A stretch of DNA of 64,000 bases from an uncultured Muribaculaceae bacterium (GTDB lineage: Bacteria; Bacteroidota; Bacteroidia; Bacteroidales; Muribaculaceae), in assembly GCA_910583775.1 (NCBI GenBank), contig CAJTYD010000001.1, positions 91,628-155,627 on the forward strand. Direction: 5' to 3'. The notes under the pieces are model-generated. The model was not told the DNA's origin, did not search any database, and saw only the letters and a program-made list of their open reading frames with translations. Shown here one piece after another: positions 27,262 through 33,804 of the stretch (the first letter of the stretch is position 1; every line of letters starts with the position of its first letter). Position numbers and translations under genes: made by a program.

Positions 27262-27774
27262 TTACCACCGCTTGTTTACGATGGTCTGGTAGAGGATGGT
27301 GGAGGGGGAGGATTTGGTGAGGGTGACTTTGCGCCAGCGGGGGTTGAGGCGGCTGCCGCGGGTGTAGATGATCTGGTTCTTCGCCTTCGGGAACTTGCCT
27401 TCTTTGTCTTTTTCATAGCCGCATTCGGCGACTTTTTTCTCTAACGCTTTCGCACTGCGGGTGCTGTAGACGGTTACCGTCGGAACTGGTTCGGAGACGC
27501 CGTGCGTGCGCACGGAGAAGCGGACGCGGTCGCCGGCGGGAGACCGGTATTCGGCGACGGTGTCGGTGCCGGAGATCTTCTCGTAGTCGTAGTATTCGCA
27601 GATGTTTTCCATCTGACGGAGGCTCACCTGATCGGTGAGCAGACTGCCGATCAGCACGGCGTCGACGGGCTTTTTCTTCCTGGCTATCTGCTGCGTCTGC
27701 GCGCAGACAGAGACAGAAAGGGTGAGGATGCTTATCAGGATAAGCAAGCAATATCTTTTTAATGTCATTTTCAT
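27262..27774 (-). CDS. Exported protein of unknown function
   Basis: A 170-residue protein that I do not recognise. Residues 1-25 are a Sec signal peptide (KRYCLLILISILTLSVSVCA with a following AQT cleavage site). The mature part is basic and begins with a QQIARKKKPVD stretch. It has alternating strand-like segments such as VTVYSTRSAKALEKKV and ends with NKRW. Base composition is richer in G+C than the flanking AbiH and RelE-like genes, so it may have a different history. It lies 17 bp upstream of abiH. A periplasmic or secreted location is the only inference I would make. Confidence 0.6.
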   Translation of the reverse strand: MKMTLKRYCLLILISILTLSVSVCAQTQQIARKKKPVDAVLIGSLLTDQVSLRQMENICEYYDYEKISGTDTVAEYRSPAGDRVRFSVRTHGVSEPVPTVTVYSTRSAKALEKKVAECGYEKDKEGKFPKAKNQIIYTRGSRLNPRWRKVTLTKSSPSTILYQTIVNKRW

Positions 27775-27988
27775 TTCTGAGTTTTAAAACGCGCGCAGAG
27801 GCGCAGAGACGCGCTACAGGCGCGAACTTTCCTTACGCCTACGGCTAAAGGAACGGGAACAGCAACGACTCACAACACATCCGAGCTCTTCGCATCAGAG
27901 TTCGAGCCTTGGACAGCAAACGGCCCACCGCGCGGACGCACGAGTCGTTAACTAAGCTCCTGTCTTAATGATTCTTGTGCTTTGAGGC
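27775..27988. other. Intergenic region with degenerate repeat fragments
   Basis: No gene seen. It holds a GCGCAGAGGCGCAGAGACGCG-like purine-rich string, a GCGGACGCACGAGTCGTTAAC fragment of the hairpin repeat seen intact at 34.77 kb and 31.99 kb, and an AGCTCCTGTCTTAATG string of the dispersed palindrome family just before the RelE-like stop codon. Confidence 0.5.
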
Positions 27989-28393
27989 TTAATTGATGGT
28001 ATAGGAGGAAAGGGTGTTATCCTGCATCTCTTCAATGAATGATGATAAAAGCTGCTTTAAATCTCCTTCCGTTATAGAGAGCTGCCGGGACGGTCCATTC
28101 TTTGGATAAATATCGAGAAATACGACCGTTGCATTTATCTTAGAAACAAGATATATAAGTCGATAGCCATCTTTTTTAGATAACCTTTGTTTTTTATCCG
28201 GCAATCTTAATTTTATGACTATCAGATCATTTTCAGAGAGAATCATATCCCTGTTTATCCTTATCTCTTCGATGCTTTTGTTTCGAAATTCATTCTGGAT
28301 TTCACTCCTGACTCCCATGTAAACGCCTCTACGAACTTTTTCAAGCCGTTCAATCCTCTGCAGGAAATTCGTTATGGCGTAATACGATATCAT
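27989..28393 (-). CDS. RelE/ParE-like candidate toxin
   Basis: A 134-residue protein. The C-terminal half has the pattern of RelE/HigB-type ribonuclease toxins: IVIKLRLPDKKQRLSKKDGY, RLIYLVSK, VVFLDIYPKNG and a final SITEGDLKQLLSSFIEE helix. About 55 residues precede this and have no recognised domain. Start codon is separated by one base from the stop of the gene before it, implying coupled expression as in toxin-antitoxin operons. The partner is an unrecognised all-helical protein rather than a known antitoxin. RelE-like fold is a pattern judgement; toxicity is unproven. Confidence 0.6.
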   Translation of the reverse strand: MISYYAITNFLQRIERLEKVRRGVYMGVRSEIQNEFRNKSIEEIRINRDMILSENDLIVIKLRLPDKKQRLSKKDGYRLIYLVSKINATVVFLDIYPKNGPSRQLSITEGDLKQLLSSFIEEMQDNTLSSYTIN

Positions 28394-28394
28394 T

Positions 28395-28820
28395 TTATTG
28401 TAACGAAGAGAGGGCGAGGGAGGCTTGCGACAGAAGAGTTGCCATTCCTTCTTCCTGATTGTCTTTTATACAGAATTCGCGGATGTCGGAGGCTAACTCG
28501 GCCAATGCTGAATAATTCTTGCCTAACTTTTCGGTCTCTTCACGCATCATGTCGCCGGAGAGCGTGGCTCTACAGGTGTCATATAATTCCTTGACGGTCT
28601 TTATCAGGATATCCATCTGGGAGCCAAAAATCTTGTAGTCTTTTTCGGTAATAGTGTTGAATTGCTCGTATAAAAGCTCGTAGAAGTCATCGAGCGACCG
28701 ATTGAGACCGGCAAGTTTGCGCACGGTCAAAGTATCTTTCTCCACTGCCTCAAAGCGTTGGACGAAAGATCTCTTGCCCAATTTAATTATATGGTCTTTT
28801 ATTATCGCTGTCTGACACAT
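28395..28820 (-). CDS. Helical protein of unknown function, candidate antitoxin partner
   Basis: A 141-residue protein predicted to be almost entirely alpha-helical, with no signal peptide or membrane segment. I do not recognise a family. It contains EQFNTITEKDYKIFG (about 53), which resembles EQFETITEKDIEYFG in the HepT protein at 29.3-29.7 kb, but it lacks the HEPN RxxxxH motif. It is the first gene of a two-gene operon with the RelE-like protein. It sits behind a 34-bp inverted-repeat operator/promoter that is duplicated before mntA, so the two operons may share a regulator. Antitoxin role is inferred from position alone. Confidence 0.5.
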   Translation of the reverse strand: MCQTAIIKDHIIKLGKRSFVQRFEAVEKDTLTVRKLAGLNRSLDDFYELLYEQFNTITEKDYKIFGSQMDILIKTVKELYDTCRATLSGDMMREETEKLGKNYSALAELASDIREFCIKDNQEEGMATLLSQASLALSSLQ

Positions 28821-28837
28821 AACTTCTTTTTATATTA

Positions 28838-28871
28838 TTTTCAACACAAAGATAATACTTTTAGTTGAAAA
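28838..28871 (-). promoter_or_regulatory. Inverted-repeat operator overlapping a -7 promoter element (copy 1)
   Basis: TTTTCAAC (28838-28845) and GTTGAAAA (28864-28871) form a perfect 8-bp inverted repeat with an 18-bp spacer. Inside it, on the minus strand, lies TATCTTTG (28847-28854), a match to the Bacteroidales -7 element TAnnTTTG; no good -33 TTTG is at the expected distance. An operator that straddles the promoter is what an autoregulated toxin-antitoxin operon would have. It lies 18 bp before the 141-residue gene. Confidence 0.6.
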
Positions 28872-28999
28872 TCATGCTGTTTTAGAGGTAAATATTATGT
28901 CTAACTCGCAACATGTGCTTGCCTCAGATATTTTAAACCTCCCGCAGAGAAGCAGAGGGCCCGCGGAGAGGTTTCCGCAAAGTTATTCTGTGCTTTTGT
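28838..28999. repeat. 162-bp duplicated promoter/leader segment, copy 1
   Basis: This segment recurs at 29996-30158 with only scattered changes. It contains the inverted-repeat operator, the -7 element, CTAACTCGCAACATGTGCTT, and a hairpin whose arms AAACCTC and GAGGTTT flank a GC-rich loop. Both copies lie immediately upstream of a minus-strand toxin-antitoxin-type operon. Confidence 0.9.
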
Positions 29000-29339
29000 G
29001 CTTTTGTCTTTAATTATACCTGTGCTCATGTCTCAATTTAGAGGAGTCCTCGTCTTCGACTTGGGAGGCCACAGAGGGCTAACGCGGGTGTTTATAGACA
29101 GGAGTACAGGAGAACAGGTTTTCTTTTGTACTTATGTGCTTATGTCTTATTTGGCGTCTTCGACTTGGTTTTAGTACAGGAGGGCTGACGCGCGTTTTTT
29201 TAGACAGGAGTACAAGAGAACTTCAACTAATTTTGAATGTTGAATGTTGAATTCAGCGTCGCGATAGATTTTCTGACAGAAGCACATAAGCACAGAGATT
29301 TGTTCTACTGTGCTACCTGTCTAAATTATGCCTTTTGTA
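29000..29339. repeat. Gene-free mosaic of dispersed repeats
   Basis: No gene is visible in these 340 bp. Pieces seen are AGACAGGAGTACAGGAGAACA (29098 onward), GGCTGACGCGCG followed by AGACAGGAGTACAAGAGAAC, a reversed TTGAATGTTGAATGTTGAATTC block near 29231-29252, and a diverged single copy of the GACAGAAGCACATAAG palindrome at about 29275. These are the same modules as those at 0.84-1.06, 7.5-8.5, 30.2-30.5 and 31.8-32.1 kb. Confidence 0.75.
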
Positions 29340-29699
29340 TTATTGTTCTGCTGTGTCAATTTCGGCAAGGTAGCTTTCAACCTGTGACAAGAGAACCGGC
29401 AGGTCTTCTCTTATGGTCTTTTTAACATCCTTACTGTTGATCTGGTAGTATCCATGCACGAGGATATGACGCATATTTATGATATGTCGCCACGGTGTAT
29501 CCGGATGTTTTTCCCTAAATTCGGTTGTAAGTTTATACGCTGCCTCACCTATGATTTCAAGCAGTTTTACTATCCCGAAGTATTCTATGTCTTTTTCTGT
29601 GATTGTCTCAAATTGTTCCCTTGATGAAAACTCAACAAGTCGTATGGAGGCCTCCTTTATATGATCAAGCCGAAGCGGATCTCTAAGCGTTTCTCTCAT
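29340..29699 (-). CDS. hepT: HepT-like HEPN-domain ribonuclease toxin
   Basis: From the ATG at 29699 this is a 119-residue DUF86/HEPN protein. The active-site motif RHILVHGY (Arg77, His82, Tyr84) is the R-x4-H-x-Y of HepT toxins. LRLDHIKEASIRLVEF at the start and GEAAYKLTTEFREKHP are family features. An earlier in-frame ATG at 29738 would add 13 residues inside mntA and is less likely. In characterised pairs HepT is an RNase neutralised when MntA attaches AMP units to the tyrosine of this motif. It overlaps the mntA 3' end by 17 bp. Confidence 0.9.
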   Translation of the reverse strand: MRETLRDPLRLDHIKEASIRLVEFSSREQFETITEKDIEYFGIVKLLEIIGEAAYKLTTEFREKHPDTPWRHIINMRHILVHGYYQINSKDVKKTIREDLPVLLSQVESYLAEIDTAEQ

Positions 29700-29979
29700 A
29701 CACGATGATTTTCTGGGAATCGACTTCTTTGCGGACACGAGGATAGAGCGTGCCTTCTTCCACTAAGTCAACTTTCTTGCCTAACAGATTTTCGAGTTTT
29801 TCGATGAGGTCGCAGATTCCGAATAATCCGGGCCGTTCATCGGGCATGTATTTGACGAGGATGTCAACATCACTCTGTGGAGTTTCTTCGCCTCTTGCGT
29901 ATGACCCAAAAATCCATGCTTTCTCTACCGGATGGGTGGAGAAAAACTCTTTCAGTTTTGTCATCATGCTTCGGGTCAT
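29683..29979 (-). CDS. mntA: MntA-like minimal nucleotidyltransferase antitoxin
   Basis: A 98-residue nucleotidyltransferase of the MNT family (DNA polymerase beta superfamily). The active site GSYARGEETPQSDVDILV (residues 25-42) has the GS and the DxD metal ligands, and a third acidic strand is in KKVDLVEE. It would modify and silence HepT (type VII toxin-antitoxin logic). It starts 16 bp downstream of the second inverted-repeat operator at 29996-30029. Several Met codons lie in the first six residues, so the exact start is ambiguous by up to five residues. Confidence 0.9.
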   Translation of the reverse strand: MTRSMMTKLKEFFSTHPVEKAWIFGSYARGEETPQSDVDILVKYMPDERPGLFGICDLIEKLENLLGKKVDLVEEGTLYPRVRKEVDSQKIIVYERNA

Positions 29980-29995
29980 AGACGCTATCTTTTAG

Positions 29996-30029
29996 TTTTC
30001 AACACAAAGATAATACTTTTAGTTGAAAA
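29996..30029 (-). promoter_or_regulatory. Inverted-repeat operator overlapping a -7 promoter element (copy 2)
   Basis: TTTTCAAC (29996-30003) and GTTGAAAA (30022-30029) enclose the minus-strand -7 element TATCTTTG (30005-30012), identical in layout to copy 1 at 28838-28871. It is positioned to control mntA-hepT. Confidence 0.6.
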
Positions 30030-30158
30030 ATCGTGCTGTTTTAGAGGTAAATATTGTTTCTAACTCGCAACATGTGCTTGCCTCAGATATTTTAAACCTC
30101 CCGCAGAGAAGCAGAGGGCCCGCCAAGGGGTTTCCGCAAAGTTATTCTGTGCTTTTGT
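29996..30158. repeat. 162-bp duplicated promoter/leader segment, copy 2
   Basis: Second copy of the segment at 28838-28999, in the same orientation, about 1.16 kb away. Differences are mainly single bases plus a change in the GC-rich loop (GCCAAGGGG in place of GCGGAGAGG). Confidence 0.9.
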
Positions 30159-30468
30159 CTCATTTTAGAGGTAGCGCCGTTGGCTTAGGAGGGCGCCGAG
30201 GGCTGACGCGCGGTGTTTTTTAGACAGGAGTACAGGAGGACATGTTTTTGTGCTTTTGTGCTTATGTCTAAATATAATTCGTTGTCTGTCAGGCGGACGC
30301 ACGAGCCGTGGTCCCTACATCGCCGCTAACACTTTCGCGACGCTCCTGTGCTAAAAACCAAGTCGAAGACGCTAATTTCGAGCAGAACCACATAAGCACA
30401 TAAATTTGTTCTACTGTACTCCTGTCAAAAAAATAATACTCCTGTCAAATTCCAGACTGTGCTTCTGT
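30159..30468. repeat. Gene-free mosaic of dispersed repeats downstream of upxY
   Basis: No gene is visible. It contains GGGCTGACGCGCGG, AGACAGGAGTACAGGAGGACA near 30220, a TGCTTTTGTGCTTATGTCTAAA arm near 30250, a GGACGCAC-hairpin copy at 30295-30314 with one base missing from the right arm, and two CTGTACTCCTGTCAAA strings near 30415-30440. The upxY stop codon at 30469 lies in a CTGTCTAACATTCC string of the same family. Confidence 0.7.
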
Positions 30469-31455
30469 CTAACATTCCAAATTACTTTGGAGTTGGAGCT
30501 GGGTCTTGCTGGGACGGGCGGGGGCGTTGGCGGCGACGAGCGCGCGGGCGTCGTCAAGCAACGCGGGGGCGTCTTCGATGGCGCCGCGGATGTAGAGGGC
30601 CAGAGCCTTTGTCCAGGGGTTGGTGATGTCGCGCTCGAGTCGCTCGTAGCGGTTGCGGGCTTTGTCGTAGCCTTCGCAGTCGCCGATGAGCCGATAGGCG
30701 CCCATCAGGAAGAGACGCATCTTGGCGTCGATCTTCGGATTCGAGATCTTCACCGATCCGAAGCGGAGGGTGAAGAGGTTGAGCGGCGCGGCCTCACGCG
30801 GGGTGATCTCCCCTTTTTCGCGCCAGGTCTTCAGCGCGTCGAGCAGCCGTTGCTGAAAAGCCTCAAGCTGGTCGTAGACCCGTTTGCCGTCTTTGGCAAA
30901 CTCGAGCACGCGGAGGTATTCGACATTGATGTCGTAGACGCAGGCGGCGACGTCCTGGCTGACGCGGATCATAAGCCGGCCGCTCTTGCTGCGTTTGTTA
31001 GGTATGTAGCGTCCTTTGAGTCCGGGGAAGTCGCCTTTAACAACCTCGACCACGTCGCCCTCCTCGAGATCGACCTCTGAGGTGGAGAAGCAGGGGATGG
31101 TGTTGCTGTAATAGCGCGCGATTATGCGGAACGACTCGACAGCGGCGTTGCCGGCGGTGAGATAGCGGTAGTCATCGCTGTGGCTGAGGATAAAGGAGAA
31201 GCCGTTCTGCAACGCGCAAAGCCGTTTCACGGTCTCTTCCGTGCCGCGGACAAAGACGTAATGATAAAGCAAGGGGGATTCGGTACGGGCGATCTTGCCG
31301 TCGCGCTCCACCATCTTGACGAAGCGGGGAGCGAAGCTGTCGAGCGACGAGTCGGTGAGTCGGTTGAAGCGTTCTACCACCTTGTCCGCGCTTTCGCGGC
31401 GCACGGCCGCTGCGGGGATGTAGTTGAGGATATACCATCTGACGCTTGACGACAT
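30469..31455 (-). CDS. upxY: UpxY-like NusG-family transcription antiterminator with C-terminal extension
   Basis: A 328-residue protein. The N-terminal domain is NusG-like (RWYILNYIP, then LLYHYVFVRGTEETVKRLCA at about 62-82). A KOW-type domain follows (EEGDVVEVVKGDFPGLKGRY, about 131-150) with YLRVLEFAK. Residues about 190-328 are an extra helical region not present in typical 170-180 residue UpxY proteins. In Bacteroides, UpxY acts at the leader of its own capsule operon to prevent premature termination. Here it is upstream of, and co-directional with, the polysaccharide operon. A consensus promoter and a structured leader precede it. No UpxZ-type inhibitor gene follows. Confidence 0.82.
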   Translation of the reverse strand: MSSSVRWYILNYIPAAAVRRESADKVVERFNRLTDSSLDSFAPRFVKMVERDGKIARTESPLLYHYVFVRGTEETVKRLCALQNGFSFILSHSDDYRYLTAGNAAVESFRIIARYYSNTIPCFSTSEVDLEEGDVVEVVKGDFPGLKGRYIPNKRSKSGRLMIRVSQDVAACVYDINVEYLRVLEFAKDGKRVYDQLEAFQQRLLDALKTWREKGEITPREAAPLNLFTLRFGSVKISNPKIDAKMRLFLMGAYRLIGDCEGYDKARNRYERLERDITNPWTKALALYIRGAIEDAPALLDDARALVAANAPARPSKTQLQLQSNLEC

Positions 31456-31520
31456 CCTGAAAATCGTAAATTCTGGGCTTATATTTTGGACTGTTTTCGG
31501 GGGCTATTTAACGCCATCCG

Positions 31521-31541
31521 GAAAGTATAGAATATACTTTC
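31521..31541 (-). promoter_or_regulatory. Hairpin in the upxY leader (inner)
   Basis: GAAAGTATA and TATACTTTC form a perfect 9-bp stem with a 3-base loop inside the predicted upxY 5' leader. No T-run follows on the minus strand, so it is not a standard intrinsic terminator. A pause or antitermination site is possible. Confidence 0.55.
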
Positions 31542-31545
31542 ACTT

Positions 31546-31591
31546 GGGCTTGAAATTCACATCTAATTGATAACTACGAATTTACAAGCCC
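31546..31591 (-). promoter_or_regulatory. Hairpin in the upxY leader (outer, 13-bp arms)
   Basis: GGGCTTGAAATTC (31546-31558) pairs with GAATTTACAAGCCC (31578-31591) with one bulged base and a 19-base loop. It lies next to the 31521-31541 hairpin in the roughly 215-nt leader between the upxY promoter and ATG. Confidence 0.55.
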
Positions 31592-31676
31592 TAAAATCTT
31601 TTCTACCGAAAACTCCGGAATCCTTTCCGGAATCTGATTTGAGATGACTGTATGAAATACACACCTGCAATCGATG

Positions 31677-31708
31677 CAAAGTTAATATTTTTTCCGGTTT
31701 TTACCAAA
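31677..31708 (-). promoter_or_regulatory. Bacteroidales-type promoter of upxY
   Basis: On the minus strand TTTG (31705-31708) and TAACTTTG (31677-31684) are separated by exactly 20 bp, a full match to the -33/-7 consensus. Transcription would start near 31670 and leave a leader of about 215 nt. I saw no flanking inverted repeats of the kind that invert capsule promoters in B. fragilis. Confidence 0.7.
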
Positions 31709-32128
31709 CAGGAGCCACAAAAACCTCTCCGAATTTTAAGGGACTATATTACATTTACGGGAGATAGCGGATATCTTTAACTAATCTTTCACGGATTTAA
31801 GCTTCTTTTCGATTACGCAGACAGGAGTACGATTTTATTTTTAGACAGGAGTACAGGAGAACATTTTTCTTTTATTCGTTATTTCAGACAGAAGCACATA
31901 AGCACAGAAATCTTTTCTACTGCACTCCTGTCTAAAAATTTTGTCCTTTTGTGCTTATGTCTAAATATAATCCGTTGTCCGGCAGGCGGACGCACGAGCC
32001 GTGCGTCCTTACATCGCCGCTGACGTCTGAAACATGCCAAAGGCCAAAGGCATGTCCCTACAATCAACACTCCCTTGCGTCATCCCAATTGCTAATTGCA
32101 CATTACTAATATCACATCGCTACTAATA
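31709..32128. repeat. Gene-free region with dispersed repeats between the nonulosonate-type genes and upxY
   Basis: The part to about 31815 shows no recognisable features. From about 31822 on: AGACAGGAGTACAGGAGAACA near 31848, a single GACAGAAGCACATAAG palindrome at about 31889-31971 whose right arm is CTTTTGTGCTTATGTC, a GGACGCAC-GAGCC-GTGCGTCC hairpin at 31988-32008, a second hairpin CATGCC/GGCATG at 32033-32054 followed by TCCCTACAA, and an AATTGCTAATTGCACATTAC string. Both hairpins end in almost the same TCC(C/T)TAC tail. Confidence 0.7.
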
Positions 32129-32881
32129 TCATATCGCTGTCCAGCCTCCGTCGGCGGCGATTATCTGACCTGTTACATATTTGGCTCCGTCTGAAACGAG
32201 GAAAAGACATAACGGTGCGATATCGTCGGGATTGCCCATCCTCTTCATCGGACATCTGTGATTGTAATTCCTTACAAACTCCTCCCTCTGGTTATCCCAT
32301 ATTCCTCCGGGACACACGCAGTTTACGCGAACATTATGCTTTCCGAGCCATGAAGCGAGGTAGCGCGTGAAATTGATGATTCCACCCTTGATCGCGCAGT
32401 ATTCTACAGGCGACGATCCGTCATAATCTTCATAGATGGTAAAGTCGTTGCCGACAATTCCGTAGATGGATCCGAAGTTAACTATAGAGCCTTCATGCTG
32501 CTTTTCCATCACCTTGGCGACCTGCTGATCAAGATAGAAGGCCGAATTCAACTGTATGCTGATGTTTTCCGACCAATGCCTGAAGGGAGTGTCTTCGAAT
32601 TTATACTTTCCCCAGTCCTTGGTTCGCGGATATGCGGAATTGATAAGGCCGTCGATCTTACCGAAGTGATCCAGCGTGAATTTTACCAGATCATCGATTG
32701 ACTCATTCGAAAGTAGATCAAGTTTATATGTAGCGAATTTTTCGTTGACAATCTCTGTCTCAAAGGAAATATCGGCACTTACGACTGTCGACTCATGTTC
32801 TACAAGCTCTTTTACTATCTCTTTGCCTATAAGCCCGTTGGCTCCGGCTACGATTATTACTTTTTTACTGAGGTCTTTCAT
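32129..32881 (-). CDS. Short-chain dehydrogenase/reductase
   Basis: A 250-residue classical SDR. NAD(P)-binding VIIVAGANGLIGKEI (about 8-22), the NSAYPRT segment, and an active-site region IYEDYDGSSPVEYCAIKGGI with the YxxxK Tyr and Lys are visible. VNCVCPGGI and GQIIAADGGWTAI close the fold. It overlaps the Gfo/Idh/MocA gene by 17 bp. Together with that gene and the cytidylyltransferase it resembles the ptmA/ptmB/ptmF group linked to nonulosonic acid glycans in Campylobacter. Its actual substrate is unknown. Confidence 0.85.
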   Translation of the reverse strand: MKDLSKKVIIVAGANGLIGKEIVKELVEHESTVVSADISFETEIVNEKFATYKLDLLSNESIDDLVKFTLDHFGKIDGLINSAYPRTKDWGKYKFEDTPFRHWSENISIQLNSAFYLDQQVAKVMEKQHEGSIVNFGSIYGIVGNDFTIYEDYDGSSPVEYCAIKGGIINFTRYLASWLGKHNVRVNCVCPGGIWDNQREEFVRNYNHRCPMKRMGNPDDIAPLCLFLVSDGAKYVTGQIIAADGGWTAI

Positions 32882-33794
32882 ATTTCATGCATATTTTCAA
32901 AACTTCGTATGCTTTTTCCACATCATTTTCAGCTTTCTCCCCCTTTGCAAGGAGTCTCAGGAAATATTCAAGCTGGGCTTTATAGGTCTCCATAGGGATA
33001 TTGGTTCCCTTAAATACGATATTTCCTTTGCTGTCAGTAATTATATTCTTGCTGATATCGACGAGCCAGGTCTCATCCTCAAAAACCACCTCAATTGTTC
33101 GTTTATAGTCCCGTCTATAATAATTCAGTATGACAGAGGCTGAGAATTCCGGATAAACCAGAAGATAATTGGCATAATCTATCGCAGGAATCTCAAGCGA
33201 GGAGTTGTTTCTACAAAATCCGAATGATTCCTTAGGATTACCAAAAATCCAGTATACATAATCAATATCATGGATAAGGTCAATATTGACGCCTCCTCCA
33301 AGTTCAGGGATCGCACTGTAACATTTACGGTAATCGGTGCCGGGTCGCCAGTCCGGTAAATATGAACCACAATAGACGTTCACTTCGTTTACCCTGCGGC
33401 CCGGGTTGGCTGAAATATAGTCATGCAGGAACCGGATGCCGTCAAGAAATCTTAGATTGCATGCCACATAATTAAGAATTCCCTTCTCTTTTACCTTCCG
33501 AACCAGATCTTCGTGATTTAAGTCTCCGAACACCGGTTTCTCAATAAACAATGGAATTTCTCTCTCTAACAGGCATTCTATTGTCTCGGCGTGTCTGGAC
33601 GTCGGATTTGAGATTATACAGAAATCAAATTTCACGTCCGTATCTCCGAGACTGTAGATATTCTCCACATCCTCATATTGCCCGGCATTCTTTCCCGATC
33701 GCAATGCGTAAATCCTCGCATCCGGAACTAACTTCCTCAGCGCCGATATATGTTTCTTTGCAATCGAGCCTAACCCTATTATCAGTATATTCAT
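32865..33794 (-). CDS. Gfo/Idh/MocA-family sugar oxidoreductase
   Basis: A 309-residue NAD-dependent oxidoreductase. ILIIGLGSIAKKHISAL (residues 3-19) is the dinucleotide-binding GxGxxxxxH. FCIISNPTSRHAETIECLL and IPLFIEKPVF carry the conserved EKP catalytic lysine (about 95). GGGVNIDLIHDIDYVYWIFG has the active-site H/D pair. It is translated with the following SDR (17-bp overlap) and begins 10 bp after the cytidylyltransferase gene. Expected to oxidise or reduce a sugar used by this glycan branch; exact reaction unknown. Confidence 0.87.
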   Translation of the reverse strand: MNILIIGLGSIAKKHISALRKLVPDARIYALRSGKNAGQYEDVENIYSLGDTDVKFDFCIISNPTSRHAETIECLLEREIPLFIEKPVFGDLNHEDLVRKVKEKGILNYVACNLRFLDGIRFLHDYISANPGRRVNEVNVYCGSYLPDWRPGTDYRKCYSAIPELGGGVNIDLIHDIDYVYWIFGNPKESFGFCRNNSSLEIPAIDYANYLLVYPEFSASVILNYYRRDYKRTIEVVFEDETWLVDISKNIITDSKGNIVFKGTNIPMETYKAQLEYFLRLLAKGEKAENDVEKAYEVLKICMKYERPQ

Positions 33795-33804
33795 CGCTAT
33801 ACTG

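Noticed and set aside
31456..31720. Invertible capsule promoter flanked by recombination sites
   Set aside because: The promoter is present, but no matching inverted repeats flank it at a suitable distance and no invertase gene is in the window.
31879..32070. Minus-strand 63-residue frame
   Set aside because: Composed of dispersed palindromes and hairpin repeats; no coding character.
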